NCBI RefSeq assembly: GCF_014649375.1
Contig: NZ_BMSX01000013.1
Span: 175,831 to 239,830 of the forward strand
Length of the DNA: 64,000 nucleotides
Source: Streptomyces aurantiogriseus
GTDB lineage: Bacteria; Actinomycetota; Actinomycetes; Streptomycetales; Streptomycetaceae
Direction of reading: 5' to 3'
Shown here in pieces: positions 25,713 to 34,246 of the stretch. Both the position numbers and the translations under genes were made by a program. The notes beneath the pieces were generated by a model. It worked only from the letters and a program-made list of their open reading frames with translations, was not told the DNA's origin and ran no database searches. Positions within the stretch are counted from its first letter, which is position 1; every line of letters starts with the position of its first letter.

Positions 25713-26858
25713 ATGAAGATCACTGGATACGAGCTCTTCCTCGTCGAACCGCGCTGGCTCTTCCTCCGGGTCGACACCGACGAGGGCATCTCCGGCTGGG
25801 GCGAGCCCATCGTCGAGGGCAAGGCCCACACCGTCGCCCGCTGCGTCGAGGAGATGTTCGACTACCTCCTCGGCCAGGATCCGGCCCGCATCGAGGAGCA
25901 TTGGCAGGTGCTCGCCAAGAGCGGCTTCTACCGCGGCGGAGTCGTCCTGAACAGCGCCCTGGCCGGAATCGACCAGGCGTTGTGGGACATCGCGGGCAAG
26001 ACCCACGGCGTCCCGGTCCACCAGCTGCTCGGCGGCCATGTGCGCGACCGGGTGCGCGTCTACGGCTGGGTCGGCGGCGAGACCCCCGAGGAACTGGGCG
26101 AGTCGGCGGCCGCGCAGGTCGCCAAGGGCATGACGGCGGTCAAGCTGAACCCCTGCGGCCAGCTGGAGCCGCTCGCCACACCCGCCGCGATCGATGCCAT
26201 CGTGGCCGGCGTGACCGCGGTCCGCGAGGCCATCGGGCCGGACCGCGACCTGGCGTTGGACTTCCACGGCCGGTTCAGCGGCGCGATGTCCCGCCGTGTG
26301 CTCCCCTTCCTGGAGCCGCTCCTGCCTCTCTTCGTCGAGGAGCCCGTGCTGCCGGAGTTCTCCCGGGACCTCGGCGCCGTGGTGCGCTCCACCTCGATCC
26401 CCATCGCCACCGGCGAACGGCTGTACTCCCGCTGGGACTTCCGCTCGGTGCTCTCCGACGGCATCGCCGTGGCCCAGCCGGACATCAGCCACGCCGGCGG
26501 CATCTCCGAGACCCGTCGCATCGCCGCGATGGCCGAAGCCTACGACGTCCTGGTGGCACCGCACTGCCCGCTCGGCCCGATCGCCCTCGCCGCCAGCCTC
26601 CAACTGGACTTCGCCATCCCCAACTTCCTCATCCAGGAACAGGCACTGGGCATCGGCTACGGCGACAGCAGCGGCCTGCTGGACTACCTCGCCGACACCA
26701 CGCCCTTCACGTTCCGCGACGGCTACATCGACCGCCCGACAGCACCCGGTCTCGGCATCACCATCGACGAGGACGCAGTCCGCGCCGCCGCCGAACGCGG
26801 CCACCGCTGGCGCAATCCGGTCTGGCGGAACACCGATGGCTCACTGGCCGCCTGGTAG
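25713..26858 (+). CDS. dgoD: Galactonate dehydratase (enolase superfamily)
   Basis: A 381-aa mandelate-racemase-type enolase-superfamily dehydratase converting D-galactonate to 2-keto-3-deoxy-galactonate. Seen are the VKLNPCG strand, the first metal ligand in LALDFHGRF, the Glu ligands in FVEEPVLPE and IATGERLY, and PHCPLGPI with the catalytic His. YRGGVVLNSALAGIDQALWD is also typical of DgoD. ATG 25713 follows CCGGAGGTCC. A 206-bp gap separates it from the SDR gene. The family is firm; exact acid-sugar preference (galactonate versus a close epimer) is not provable by eye. Confidence 0.88.
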   Translation: MKITGYELFLVEPRWLFLRVDTDEGISGWGEPIVEGKAHTVARCVEEMFDYLLGQDPARIEEHWQVLAKSGFYRGGVVLNSALAGIDQALWDIAGKTHGVPVHQLLGGHVRDRVRVYGWVGGETPEELGESAAAQVAKGMTAVKLNPCGQLEPLATPAAIDAIVAGVTAVREAIGPDRDLALDFHGRFSGAMSRRVLPFLEPLLPLFVEEPVLPEFSRDLGAVVRSTSIPIATGERLYSRWDFRSVLSDGIAVAQPDISHAGGISETRRIAAMAEAYDVLVAPHCPLGPIALAASLQLDFAIPNFLIQEQALGIGYGDSSGLLDYLADTTPFTFRDGYIDRPTAPGLGITIDEDAVRAAAERGHRWRNPVWRNTDGSLAAW

Positions 26859-27212
26859 CCGCACCCGGCACCACCGACCGACCCGACGTCGCTCGACACT
26901 CGAAGCGTGAAGACGGCCGTCCTGCTGTCTCACGAACAAACCGGGATCAGCAGGTCGGGTGACCCGGCGACCCGCTGCGCCTGCACCACCTGTTGATCCG
27001 GGCGACCCGGGTGCGGACCCTCGCCGTCAGCAGCACCCTCATGGCCGGACTGTCCTTGCTGATGGGCACCCTGGTCATGGTCGGCGCGGTCGGCGTCATG
27101 GGCATGGACGCCGCTCACCTGCCGCTGCTGTGGCCGTACTCGGTGTGCGCCATGGACGCCATTCGGGAAACCGATCGGTTTCATTTACTTCCCTTTGGGT
27201 TAACCTCGCGGT
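26859..27212. other. Intergenic region with no supported gene
   Basis: About 350 bp. Short open frames exist (for example 26993-27223) with an Ala/Leu/Met-rich stretch, but none has a convincing start or family pattern. The right end holds the TetR palindrome. Confidence 0.4.
27167..27182. promoter_or_regulatory. Perfect 16-bp palindrome, TetR operator
   Basis: GAAACCGATCGGTTTC is a perfect palindrome ending 30 bp before the TetR start. Length, symmetry and position are typical of an autoregulatory TetR operator. Confidence 0.75.
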
Positions 27213-27782
27213 ATGACCACTGAAGTGAAACCGAGCCCCAGGGAGCGGCTGCTGGAGGCGGCGGCCACACTCATCTACCGAGACGGCGTCGGCATCGGTA
27301 TCGAGGCGCTGTGCAAGGCGGCGGGAGTGTCGAAGCGCTCCATGTACCAGCTGTTCGAGAGCAAGGGCGAACTGCTGGCGGCGAGTCTGGAGCGGCGCAC
27401 TGCCGCCTACGTGGCAGCGCTCCTGCCCGCGGCGGACGACGACCGTTCCCCCCGGGAGCGGATCCTGCACGTCTTCGAGCAGGTGGAAGCGCAGTCGGGC
27501 GCGCCCGAGTTCTACGGCTGCCCCTTCCTGGCCGCGCAGATCGAGCTCAAGGACCAGGGCCACCCCGCGAGCAGGGTCGCCCATGGGGTCAAGGAGAACC
27601 TGACCGCCTTCTTCCGCGCCGAGGCCGAGCGGGGCGGGGCGAGCGATCCCGGCCTGCTGGCCCGGCAGCTCAGCCTGGTCTTCGACGGTGGCAGCGCCCG
27701 CGCGGGCATCGGCGCGGACAAGCTGACGGGACTCATCGCGCCCACGGTGATCACCCTGCTCGACGCGGCGGGCGTGCGCTGA
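27213..27782 (+). CDS. TetR-family transcriptional regulator
   Basis: A 189-aa repressor. The N-terminal helix-turn-helix (RERLLEAAATLIYRDGVGIG, ALCKAAGVSKRSMYQLFESK) is followed by a ligand domain with YGCPFLAAQIEL, typical of the TetR_C LmrA/YxaF-like subgroup. ATG start at 27213. A perfect palindrome lies upstream. No obvious target gene is divergent from it, and the frame after it runs into the JetA-like gene; its original target may have been lost in rearrangement. Confidence 0.92.
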   Translation: MTTEVKPSPRERLLEAAATLIYRDGVGIGIEALCKAAGVSKRSMYQLFESKGELLAASLERRTAAYVAALLPAADDDRSPRERILHVFEQVEAQSGAPEFYGCPFLAAQIELKDQGHPASRVAHGVKENLTAFFRAEAERGGASDPGLLARQLSLVFDGGSARAGIGADKLTGLIAPTVITLLDAAGVR

Positions 27783-28098
27783 CGGACAGCCCCTCCATAC
27801 GTCGAAACCTGGAGCGAGACCTATGTCGACCCCCGCCCTGGGGGGCGCGCTGCGGGGTGCGCACAGCGCCGCCGGCCTCGATCAGCAGGCGTCGGGCAGC
27901 ACGGGTCAGCTCGTCGGCGGTTCCGCCGGCGCGGGTGACGTGGCAGGCGGCGGCCGCCGTGATCCGGTGACCGTGCCCGGCCGCGCCCTGACGGTCATCG
28001 CCTCGTCGTCCCTCGTACCCGTGAGCGGCCGGTTTTCCCCGACTTCCTCCGGAGTGTCAGTGGCGGTCCGTACGCTCGGCGGTATGGAGGGGGACGAA
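27783..28098. other. Region between tetR and the JetA-like gene
   Basis: 316 bp. An ATG at 27823, eight nt after GGAG, opens a frame (MSTPALGGALRG...) that continues in phase into the JetA-like gene. It is Gly/Ala-rich and lacks family motifs. It may be the start of a deleted gene fused by chance, or simply open high-GC sequence. Confidence 0.35.
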
Positions 28099-29703
28099 GT
28101 GCACGAAGGACCGCCGGAAGAACCGTCCGGGAAACCGCCCGTCGAAGACAGCGACGCCGAGGCGTGGCAGCGACTCAGCGCCTACGCCTACCTCAGCGCA
28201 CCCGAGCGCCTGGAGTACGTCGCGGTGATGCGGGTGTTCTGCGGGACGCTGCTGGCGGATCTGGCCGTACCCGACGTACTCGCCAAGCTGGCACAGACGG
28301 GCGGGCCCGGTGCGGCTCTTGACGCCGAGACGCTCACCTCCAGGCTCGAACAGCTCGTGCGCTGGGGGAATCTGCTGCGCAGCACCCACACCGTCACGGC
28401 CACCAGCATCGCCGAGTACCAGCGCTCCCGCTCCCGCTACCAGCTGTCCAAACTGGGGGAGCGTGTACAGCGCGACGCGGACGAGGTGCTGGCCGGAGCG
28501 GACGCCGCACGCGAGGTCAGCAGCGAACTGCTCACCCTCGTCGACCGCGGCCTGCGCGAGATCGCCGACATGGTCGCGGCGCCCGGCGGCGCGGACCCGC
28601 AGCGGGCGCTGGAGCGCATCAGCACGCTGTTCGTGCAGTTCGCCGAATTCGCCGAGTCGGTACGGGACTTCTACGCCTACCTGGGCCAGGTACTCGCCCG
28701 CTACGACCTCGACGGTGCCGAGTACCAGGGCTTCAAGGAGCTGCTGCTCGACTATGTGGAGGCGATCACCGAGGACGTCTCCTTCCGTGCCCCGCGCATC
28801 GCCGCCCACCTGCGCTCGATCTGGCCGCACCTGCCCACACTGCTGTCCCGCATCGACGCGCACGCGACCGGCCTCGGAGCGCTCGCCGACGGTCTGCCCG
28901 AGACCCGCGTCCAGCGCAGCCGGGGCCGGGACCTGGCGGACTGGGAGGGGCTGCGCGACTGGTTCGCGGACAGCGACGGGCACGGCAGCCAGGTGGACCA
29001 GCTCAGGGACGCGACTCTGCGTGCCCTGCAGTCCCTCCTCGCCAACGCCAAGCGGATGCTGCGATCGGCGTCCGGCGAGATGTCCCGCCGCAAGGACCTG
29101 CTCAGGCTCGCGGCCTGGTTCGACGCCGCGGAGCCCGAGGAGGCCCACGACATCGCCGTCGCCGCCTTCGGGCTGTACGGAGCGCGGCACCTGGGGGTGG
29201 CGCCGGATCCCGACCAGCCCGTACCGGCGTACGTGAGCTGGTGGACCGGGCCCGTCGTGGACGTTCCGGTGGCGTTGCGCGAGCGGGGCAGCCGGGCCCC
29301 GCGCGGGCGCGCCGCGGCGGTCGAGGACCACAGCGAGCAGAAGCGCCGCCTCATGGAGCAGGCACGGGAGCAGGCCGAGGCGCGGCAGGCCGCGGCCGAC
29401 GAACTGCGCAGCGCCTCCGGCCGCTTTGACCAGGTCAGGCTCAGCTCCGCGGCCATGCGCCTGCTGCTGGAACTCCTCACCACCGCCCTCGGCAACGCCC
29501 AACTGCACCAGGACGCCGACGACTTCCTGCTGGATGGCGCCCAGGCGGGCGACGCGGACCTCGGCATCCGGCTGACCGCGTGGCGTACTCCGGGTCGGCA
29601 CACGCTCCTGCGCTCCATGGACGGCGACCTGACGGCGGACGACCTCACACTCGTCGTCGAGAGCTCTTCCTCAGCGCCCACCGCAGAGGAGGCGAGCGCC
29701 TGA
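28099..29703 (+). CDS. Wadjet-type JetA protein (DUF2397/TIGR02677)
   Basis: A 534-aa DUF2397 protein, the kleisin-like JetA of the Wadjet variety built from DUF2397, DUF2398, an SMC-like ATPase (TIGR02680) and DUF2399. Wadjet complexes cleave foreign circular plasmid DNA. Recognisable are RLEQLVRWGNL near residue 75 and IAEYQRSRSRYQLSKLGERV, followed by a long helical body. GTG 28099 follows GGAGGGGG by 5 nt; that Shine-Dalgarno overlaps an in-frame ATG at 28084. It overlaps the truncated JetB gene by one base. Without JetC and JetD it cannot form a working system here. Confidence 0.85.
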   Translation: MHEGPPEEPSGKPPVEDSDAEAWQRLSAYAYLSAPERLEYVAVMRVFCGTLLADLAVPDVLAKLAQTGGPGAALDAETLTSRLEQLVRWGNLLRSTHTVTATSIAEYQRSRSRYQLSKLGERVQRDADEVLAGADAAREVSSELLTLVDRGLREIADMVAAPGGADPQRALERISTLFVQFAEFAESVRDFYAYLGQVLARYDLDGAEYQGFKELLLDYVEAITEDVSFRAPRIAAHLRSIWPHLPTLLSRIDAHATGLGALADGLPETRVQRSRGRDLADWEGLRDWFADSDGHGSQVDQLRDATLRALQSLLANAKRMLRSASGEMSRRKDLLRLAAWFDAAEPEEAHDIAVAAFGLYGARHLGVAPDPDQPVPAYVSWWTGPVVDVPVALRERGSRAPRGRAAAVEDHSEQKRRLMEQAREQAEARQAAADELRSASGRFDQVRLSSAAMRLLLELLTTALGNAQLHQDADDFLLDGAQAGDADLGIRLTAWRTPGRHTLLRSMDGDLTADDLTLVVESSSSAPTAEEASA

Positions 29704-30107
29704 TGCCCCTGCCCTCCGCGTACGACGTCGCACTCGCCGCCGAGCGCCGCGCCGCCGCCCGGCTGCTCCTCGCCCACCCCCTGGTCACCAGCACCGGCCC
29801 GCACAGCGACACCTTCCCGCTCATCCGGCGCCACGCCGACTGGCTCGCCCAGCGCTTCCAGCAGGTGTTCGGCTACCGCCTGCTCGTCGAGGCGTCGTAC
29901 GCCCGTTTGTTCAAGGCGGGCCTCGGCCCCGGCTCGGGCCACCGCCTTCAGCGGCCGTCCACCGGCACGCCGTTCACCCCACGGACGTACGCCTACCTGG
30001 CCCTCGCCCTCTCGGTCCTCGTCACCGCGCCGGAACAGCTTCTGCTCATGCCGTCGGCTATGACCTTCAAGTCCGGTGGCAGCCCCACGCGCATCTCCGT
30101 CCGGTGA
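29703..30107 (+). pseudogene. Truncated JetB (DUF2398/TIGR02678)
   Basis: N-terminal part of a DUF2398 protein, normally about 400 aa. The match runs through AAARLLLAHPLVTS, FPLIRRHADWLAQRF and FTPRTYAYLALALSVLVTAP, and stops at EQLLL near 30047. About twenty unrelated residues then lead to a stop at 30107. The winged-helix and C-terminal parts are missing, and the SMC-like and DUF2399 genes that should follow are absent, so a deletion removed the 3' part of the operon. Confidence 0.85.
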
Positions 30108-30184
30108 ACCTGCCCGTCACTGCGGGCAATTGACTATCTGTTCTACCGCACGGGTGTCCGCGCTCTGCCCCGCGGGCCAGGTCC

Positions 30185-30367
30185 TCACCGGGACACGTCG
30201 GCCCAGACGGTCTTGACGAACCTGCTGCGCGGCTCGCAGCCCCAGCGAGTGGCGTAGGCATCGACCAGGAGCAGGCCGCGACCGCTTGTTGCCGTGTCGG
30301 GCGGTGACGATGTGGCAGTGGTCGTGGAGTTGGGCAACGGGGCAGCCGATTGGTCGGCGTTCGTCAT
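30185..30367 (-). pseudogene. C-terminal fragment of a SpoIIE-type ATP-binding protein
   Basis: The last ~35 codons read TSGRGLLLVDAYATRWGC and KTVWADV, the G2 box and final strand of the HATPase_c anti-sigma-factor-like kinases abundant in Streptomyces. The rest of the ATPase domain (about 100 residues) is missing upstream. It lies between the JetB break and the acyltransferase gene, so this spot is a deletion junction. Confidence 0.6.
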
Positions 30368-30388
30368 GGCAGTGAAGAGCCGGGACCT

Positions 30389-32953
30389 TCACTCCTGACC
30401 CGGACGGCGCATGGTTGGTCGCAGGCCGGACACTCTTCGCGTCACCCAGCTCGCCACCGCCGCGTATCCGATGCCGAACAGGAGTGAGGCGAGCAGCGCC
30501 AGCCAGCCGGAGAAGTCCTCGATCAGGGGGTAGATCTGCCAGTGCGTCAGGTAGATGTACAGCGAGCTGCTCGCCAGTACGCCGGCCACGGTGTTGACCC
30601 GGTCCAGGCTCGGCAGGCTGCGTACCCACACCAGCAGGACGAAGCCGGCCGCGATGACGGCGTCCCGGAACGGTTCGCCGGGGAAGAAGCCGGGAATGGT
30701 GGCCACCGCCGCCACGGTCACCAGCGCGCGCTGACGGGTGGTGTCCGCCTTCGCCGCGGCCCAGCCCAGCGCGAACAGCCAGAAGACCACGGCCGCCGAC
30801 GGGAGGTGGATCCGGTCGCGCAGGCCGAGGAGGTCGTAGCGGGTGAGCAGGCCGAGCGCCGCGATCGTCATGGGGAGGGCGAACGGGAAGCGGCGTTCGG
30901 CGCGGTCCACGATCCGCAGGCCGAGCAGGGCGACCGCGGCCACCAGGATGTAGGTGAGGGCCTCGATGAACCAGAAGTGCATGGCCGTGTCGCTGTCGTG
31001 CGGTCCGAGGACGCTGTGCAGCAGGACGAGGTTGGTGAGGCCGTAGTCGTCGGTGAGCGGCAGGACGAGGGCGATCCAGGCGAGGCTCGGCAGGACGATC
31101 CGGGAGATGCTCCGCAGCCCGTGCCGGACGCGTTCGCGGCGCTCGGCGGACGGGGTGAGGTGGAAGCGGGCCAGGTTGAAGCCTGCGACGGCCAGCAGCA
31201 GATGGGCGCCGCCCTTGACGTAGAAGACGTGGATGTGCGATCCGACGATGAGGACGATGGTCGCGGCGCGCAGCGCGATGCCGGTCTCCAGGGTGCGCCT
31301 GCGTGAGCCCCTGGGGGGTGCCGGCTGGGCGGGAGCGGGGCCGCGGAGGTCGCGGATGGGTGTGGTGTGCCAGTCCGGTGGCAGCTGGCCGAGCACTCGT
31401 TCCAGGTTGAGCGACATCTCCACGTAGGACAGCGAGTCGCCGCCGAGCGACACGAAGCTGCTGTCCTCCGTGACGTCCGCGCGGTCGAGTATCTCGGCGT
31501 ACAGCGTGCAGAGATCCGAGGGTTGTTCGTCTGGCGCGGGTCCGCGGCCGAGCTTCCGTACGGTCTCGTAGTCGGGCTTCCCCGTGGCCAGTCGGGGCAG
31601 TTCGGGCAGGACGTGGACGGCGACGGCCCGGGGCGGGAGCCCGAACTCGCCGGTCACGAGGCGTCGCACCCGACCCGCGTCCGTGTCGTTCCCGCCCGCG
31701 ACGGCCACGACCAGTTCGTCGTCGGCGCCGGCGCAGAAGGCCGTGAGGCCGTGTCGGTGCAGCAGCGCCTCGACGCGCTCCGGATCGATCCGCAGGCCGA
31801 GGATCTTCACGAACCGGCTGCTGCGGCCGACGATTTCGTACAGTCCGTCAGAGGTGCGTCGGGCGATGTCGCCGGTGTGCAGTTCATGAGTGGTGCGGCC
31901 GAGGGCGAGATCCGATGCGCGCTCGGCGTATCCGAGCATGACGTTCGGGCCCGAGTAGACCAGTTCGCCGGTGTCCTGGCCGGGCCGGTCGGGGTGGGCC
32001 TCCAGACGGAAGGAGCCGCCGGGTATGGGGACTCCGATCGCCTCGGGGTGGGAGGCGGCGAGGCGCGGGGGCAGGTAGGCCATGCGGGCGGTGGCTTCGG
32101 TCTGGCCGTACATCACATACAGGTCCCAGCCGCCGCGCCGTCCCAGCTCGGCGTAGTGGGCGACACGGTCGGGGGCGAGCCGGCCGCCTGCCTGGGTGAT
32201 GTAGCGCAGGTGGGGCAGGCGCAGTTCGGCGAAGCCGGTCCGGTCGAGCAGGTCGAAGGTGTAGGGGACCGCGGCGAAGGTGGTGGCGCGTGCGGCGCGG
32301 AAGAGGTTCCAGAAGCCGTCGTCGGCGACGGAGAGGCCGGTGAGGAGCAGCCCGGCGCCCCGCAGCAGATGGCTGTTGATGACCGACAGTCCGTAGCAGT
32401 AGTGCAGGGGCAGGGTGGTGGCGGCGCGGTCGTCTTTCCGGATGCCCAGATACGTGGCGATGGACTCGGCGTTGGCCTGCAGGTTCTCGTACGACAGCCG
32501 TACGAGTTTGGGTGAGCCGGTGGAACCGGAGGTGCTCAGCAACAGGGCCAGGTCCGGGTGGAGTTGGTGGGCGGAGACGGTCCGTCGTTCGTCGAGCTGC
32601 CAGCGGCCCGAGCGGTCGGGGCGGGCCACGACGTCCGGGTCGTAGGCGGCGGTCAGGGACCGCACGGCCTCGTCGTTGTCCCCGGGGACCAGCAGGACCG
32701 GGTGGCCGGCCGCGAGCGCGGCGAGGTAGGTGACGAGGGCGTCGGCCGTGTTGGCGCCGACGAGCAGCACCAGTCGCCGCCGGACGCCCAGGCGAGCGGC
32801 CGTCTGTGCGACTTTTTCGGCCAGCTCGCGGTAGGACAGTTCACCGTCGCCGGTGAGCAGCGCGATGCGGTCGCCGTGTGTGGCGAGGCGTCTGGCGAAC
32901 AGCGGCGACGTGGCGCCGGGAACGCCTTGGAGCAGGTCGGAAGCGGTGAGCAC
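30389..32953 (-). CDS. Adenylation-carrier-acyltransferase 3 fusion protein, iron-box controlled
   Basis: An 854-aa single-chain protein. An ANL adenylation domain (about 1-480) shows LLLSTSGSTGSPKLVRL, YVMYGQTEATARM, ELHTGDIARR and the A10 Lys in LATGKPDY. A carrier domain (about 485-550) has the phosphopantetheine Ser in SLGGDSLSYVEM. A C-terminal acyltransferase-3 membrane domain (about 560-850, roughly ten helices) has an R-x10-H motif (RAATIVLIVGSH). It should activate an acid, load it on its own carrier and pass it to an acceptor at the membrane. GTG 32953 has no Shine-Dalgarno; TAATAT 7 nt upstream, overlapping an iron box, suggests a leaderless transcript. Substrate and acceptor unknown. 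Confidence 0.88.
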   Translation of the reverse strand: MLTASDLLQGVPGATSPLFARRLATHGDRIALLTGDGELSYRELAEKVAQTAARLGVRRRLVLLVGANTADALVTYLAALAAGHPVLLVPGDNDEAVRSLTAAYDPDVVARPDRSGRWQLDERRTVSAHQLHPDLALLLSTSGSTGSPKLVRLSYENLQANAESIATYLGIRKDDRAATTLPLHYCYGLSVINSHLLRGAGLLLTGLSVADDGFWNLFRAARATTFAAVPYTFDLLDRTGFAELRLPHLRYITQAGGRLAPDRVAHYAELGRRGGWDLYVMYGQTEATARMAYLPPRLAASHPEAIGVPIPGGSFRLEAHPDRPGQDTGELVYSGPNVMLGYAERASDLALGRTTHELHTGDIARRTSDGLYEIVGRSSRFVKILGLRIDPERVEALLHRHGLTAFCAGADDELVVAVAGGNDTDAGRVRRLVTGEFGLPPRAVAVHVLPELPRLATGKPDYETVRKLGRGPAPDEQPSDLCTLYAEILDRADVTEDSSFVSLGGDSLSYVEMSLNLERVLGQLPPDWHTTPIRDLRGPAPAQPAPPRGSRRRTLETGIALRAATIVLIVGSHIHVFYVKGGAHLLLAVAGFNLARFHLTPSAERRERVRHGLRSISRIVLPSLAWIALVLPLTDDYGLTNLVLLHSVLGPHDSDTAMHFWFIEALTYILVAAVALLGLRIVDRAERRFPFALPMTIAALGLLTRYDLLGLRDRIHLPSAAVVFWLFALGWAAAKADTTRQRALVTVAAVATIPGFFPGEPFRDAVIAAGFVLLVWVRSLPSLDRVNTVAGVLASSSLYIYLTHWQIYPLIEDFSGWLALLASLLFGIGYAAVASWVTRRVSGLRPTMRRPGQE

Positions 32954-32962
32954 AGGCGCATA

Positions 32963-32981
32963 TTAGGTTTGCCTAACCTTT
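32963..32981. promoter_or_regulatory. Iron box upstream of the adenylation-acyltransferase gene
   Basis: TTAGGTTTGCCTAACCTTT matches the DmdR1/IdeR iron-box pattern (TTAGGTTAGGCTAACCTAA) closely. It starts 9 bp before the start codon and overlaps the presumed -10 hexamer. Confidence 0.85.
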
Positions 32982-33079
32982 AAGGGAAGGCACAGGAACA
33001 TCACAAGAGATGCATGGAGGGCTCACAGATGTGCGTTCGGAAGGGTGAGCGACTGTCGTTATCGAGCCGTTCTTGACGG

Positions 33080-33098
33080 TGAGGTTAGCTTTACCTTA
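33080..33098. promoter_or_regulatory. Iron box upstream of the ferric ABC transporter
   Basis: TGAGGTTAGCTTTACCTTA is a second DmdR/IdeR-type box in the same divergent region, 115 bp before the binding-protein start. Confidence 0.85.
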
Positions 33099-33213
33099 TT
33101 CATAGGGCGTTCACAGGTTCCTTCGCGGCACCGCTCCTCCGCTCGCTCTCCTTGGCCGTCCCCACGGCGCGTTGTCCGGCACCGGAAGTGAGCCATGTCA
33201 GGAAGGCTTCACC

Positions 33214-34233
33214 ATGCGACGCCCCTCGGCCAGACGTCTCGCCGTACCGCTCCTCGCGCTCGGCCTGCTCGCCCCGGCACTCGCGGCCTGCAGCGATGAG
33301 CCGGCCGACCTCGTCATCTACTCCGGCCGCAACGAGGACCTGGTCGCACCACTGCTGGAGAAGCTGGAGAAGAAGCTCGACGCCAACGTCGAGGTCCGCT
33401 ACGGCGACAGCGCCGAACTGGCCGCCCAGATCCTGGAAGAGGGCGACAAGACCGAGGCCGCGCTGTTCTTCTCGCAGGACGCCGGGGCCCTCGGTGCCCT
33501 GTCGAAGGAAGGCGTGCTGACGGCGCTCCCGCAGTCGACGCTCGACAAGGTCGACGCCGCCCACCGGGGCAGCGAGGGTGACTGGGTCGGCGTGTCCGGG
33601 CGCGTCCGCGTCCTCGCGTACCACCCGGGCAAGGTCCCCACGCCGCCGGACAGTGTGCACGACCTGACCGAGCCGGCGTGGAAGGGCAGGATCGGGTTCG
33701 CGCCGAACAACGCCTCCTTCCAGGCGTTCGTCACCGGAATGCGCGTCCTCGAGGGCGACGACGCCACCCGCGACTGGCTGAAGGGCTTCAAGGCCAACTC
33801 TCCGAAGGCGTACGAGAAGAACACGGAGATCCTCGAGGCCGTGGACTCCGGTGAGGTCTCCGTCGGCCTTCTCAATCACTACTACTGGTACGAGAAGGCC
33901 GCGGAGGAGGGCGAGGACAAGCTCACCGCCAAGCTCCACTTCCTGCCGGACGGCGACCCGGGCGGTCTGGTCAACGTCGCCGGCGTGGGCCTGCTGAAGG
34001 GCGCCGACAAGAAGGAGGCCGGCTACGCACAGCAGGCGGCGGACTTCCTGCTCGGTGAGGAGGCCCAGAGCTACTTCGCCGAGGAGACCAAGGAGTACCC
34101 GCTGTCGGCGGGCGTCGCTCCGGCGGACGGCCTGCCCGCGCTGGACTCCCTGCAGGCGCCCAAGATCAACCTCGGCGAGCTCGACTCGCTCAAGGAGACG
34201 CTGACCATGCTCCAGGAAGCCGGACTGGTCTGA
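33214..34233 (+). CDS. Ferric-iron ABC transporter binding lipoprotein
   Basis: A 339-aa FbpA/FutA-type binding protein. A Sec signal with lipobox ALAAC near residue 26 is followed by LVIYSGRNEDLVAPLLEKLE, the class-defining strand. A Tyr-rich iron-site region occurs (LLNHYYWYEKA). It captures Fe3+ or a small ferric complex outside the membrane. ATG 33214 follows GGAAGG by 7 nt. First gene of a three-gene operon behind an iron box, so it should be induced in iron starvation. Confidence 0.93.
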   Translation: MRRPSARRLAVPLLALGLLAPALAACSDEPADLVIYSGRNEDLVAPLLEKLEKKLDANVEVRYGDSAELAAQILEEGDKTEAALFFSQDAGALGALSKEGVLTALPQSTLDKVDAAHRGSEGDWVGVSGRVRVLAYHPGKVPTPPDSVHDLTEPAWKGRIGFAPNNASFQAFVTGMRVLEGDDATRDWLKGFKANSPKAYEKNTEILEAVDSGEVSVGLLNHYYWYEKAAEEGEDKLTAKLHFLPDGDPGGLVNVAGVGLLKGADKKEAGYAQQAADFLLGEEAQSYFAEETKEYPLSAGVAPADGLPALDSLQAPKINLGELDSLKETLTMLQEAGLV

Positions 34234-34246
34234 GGGCAGGTCAGTC

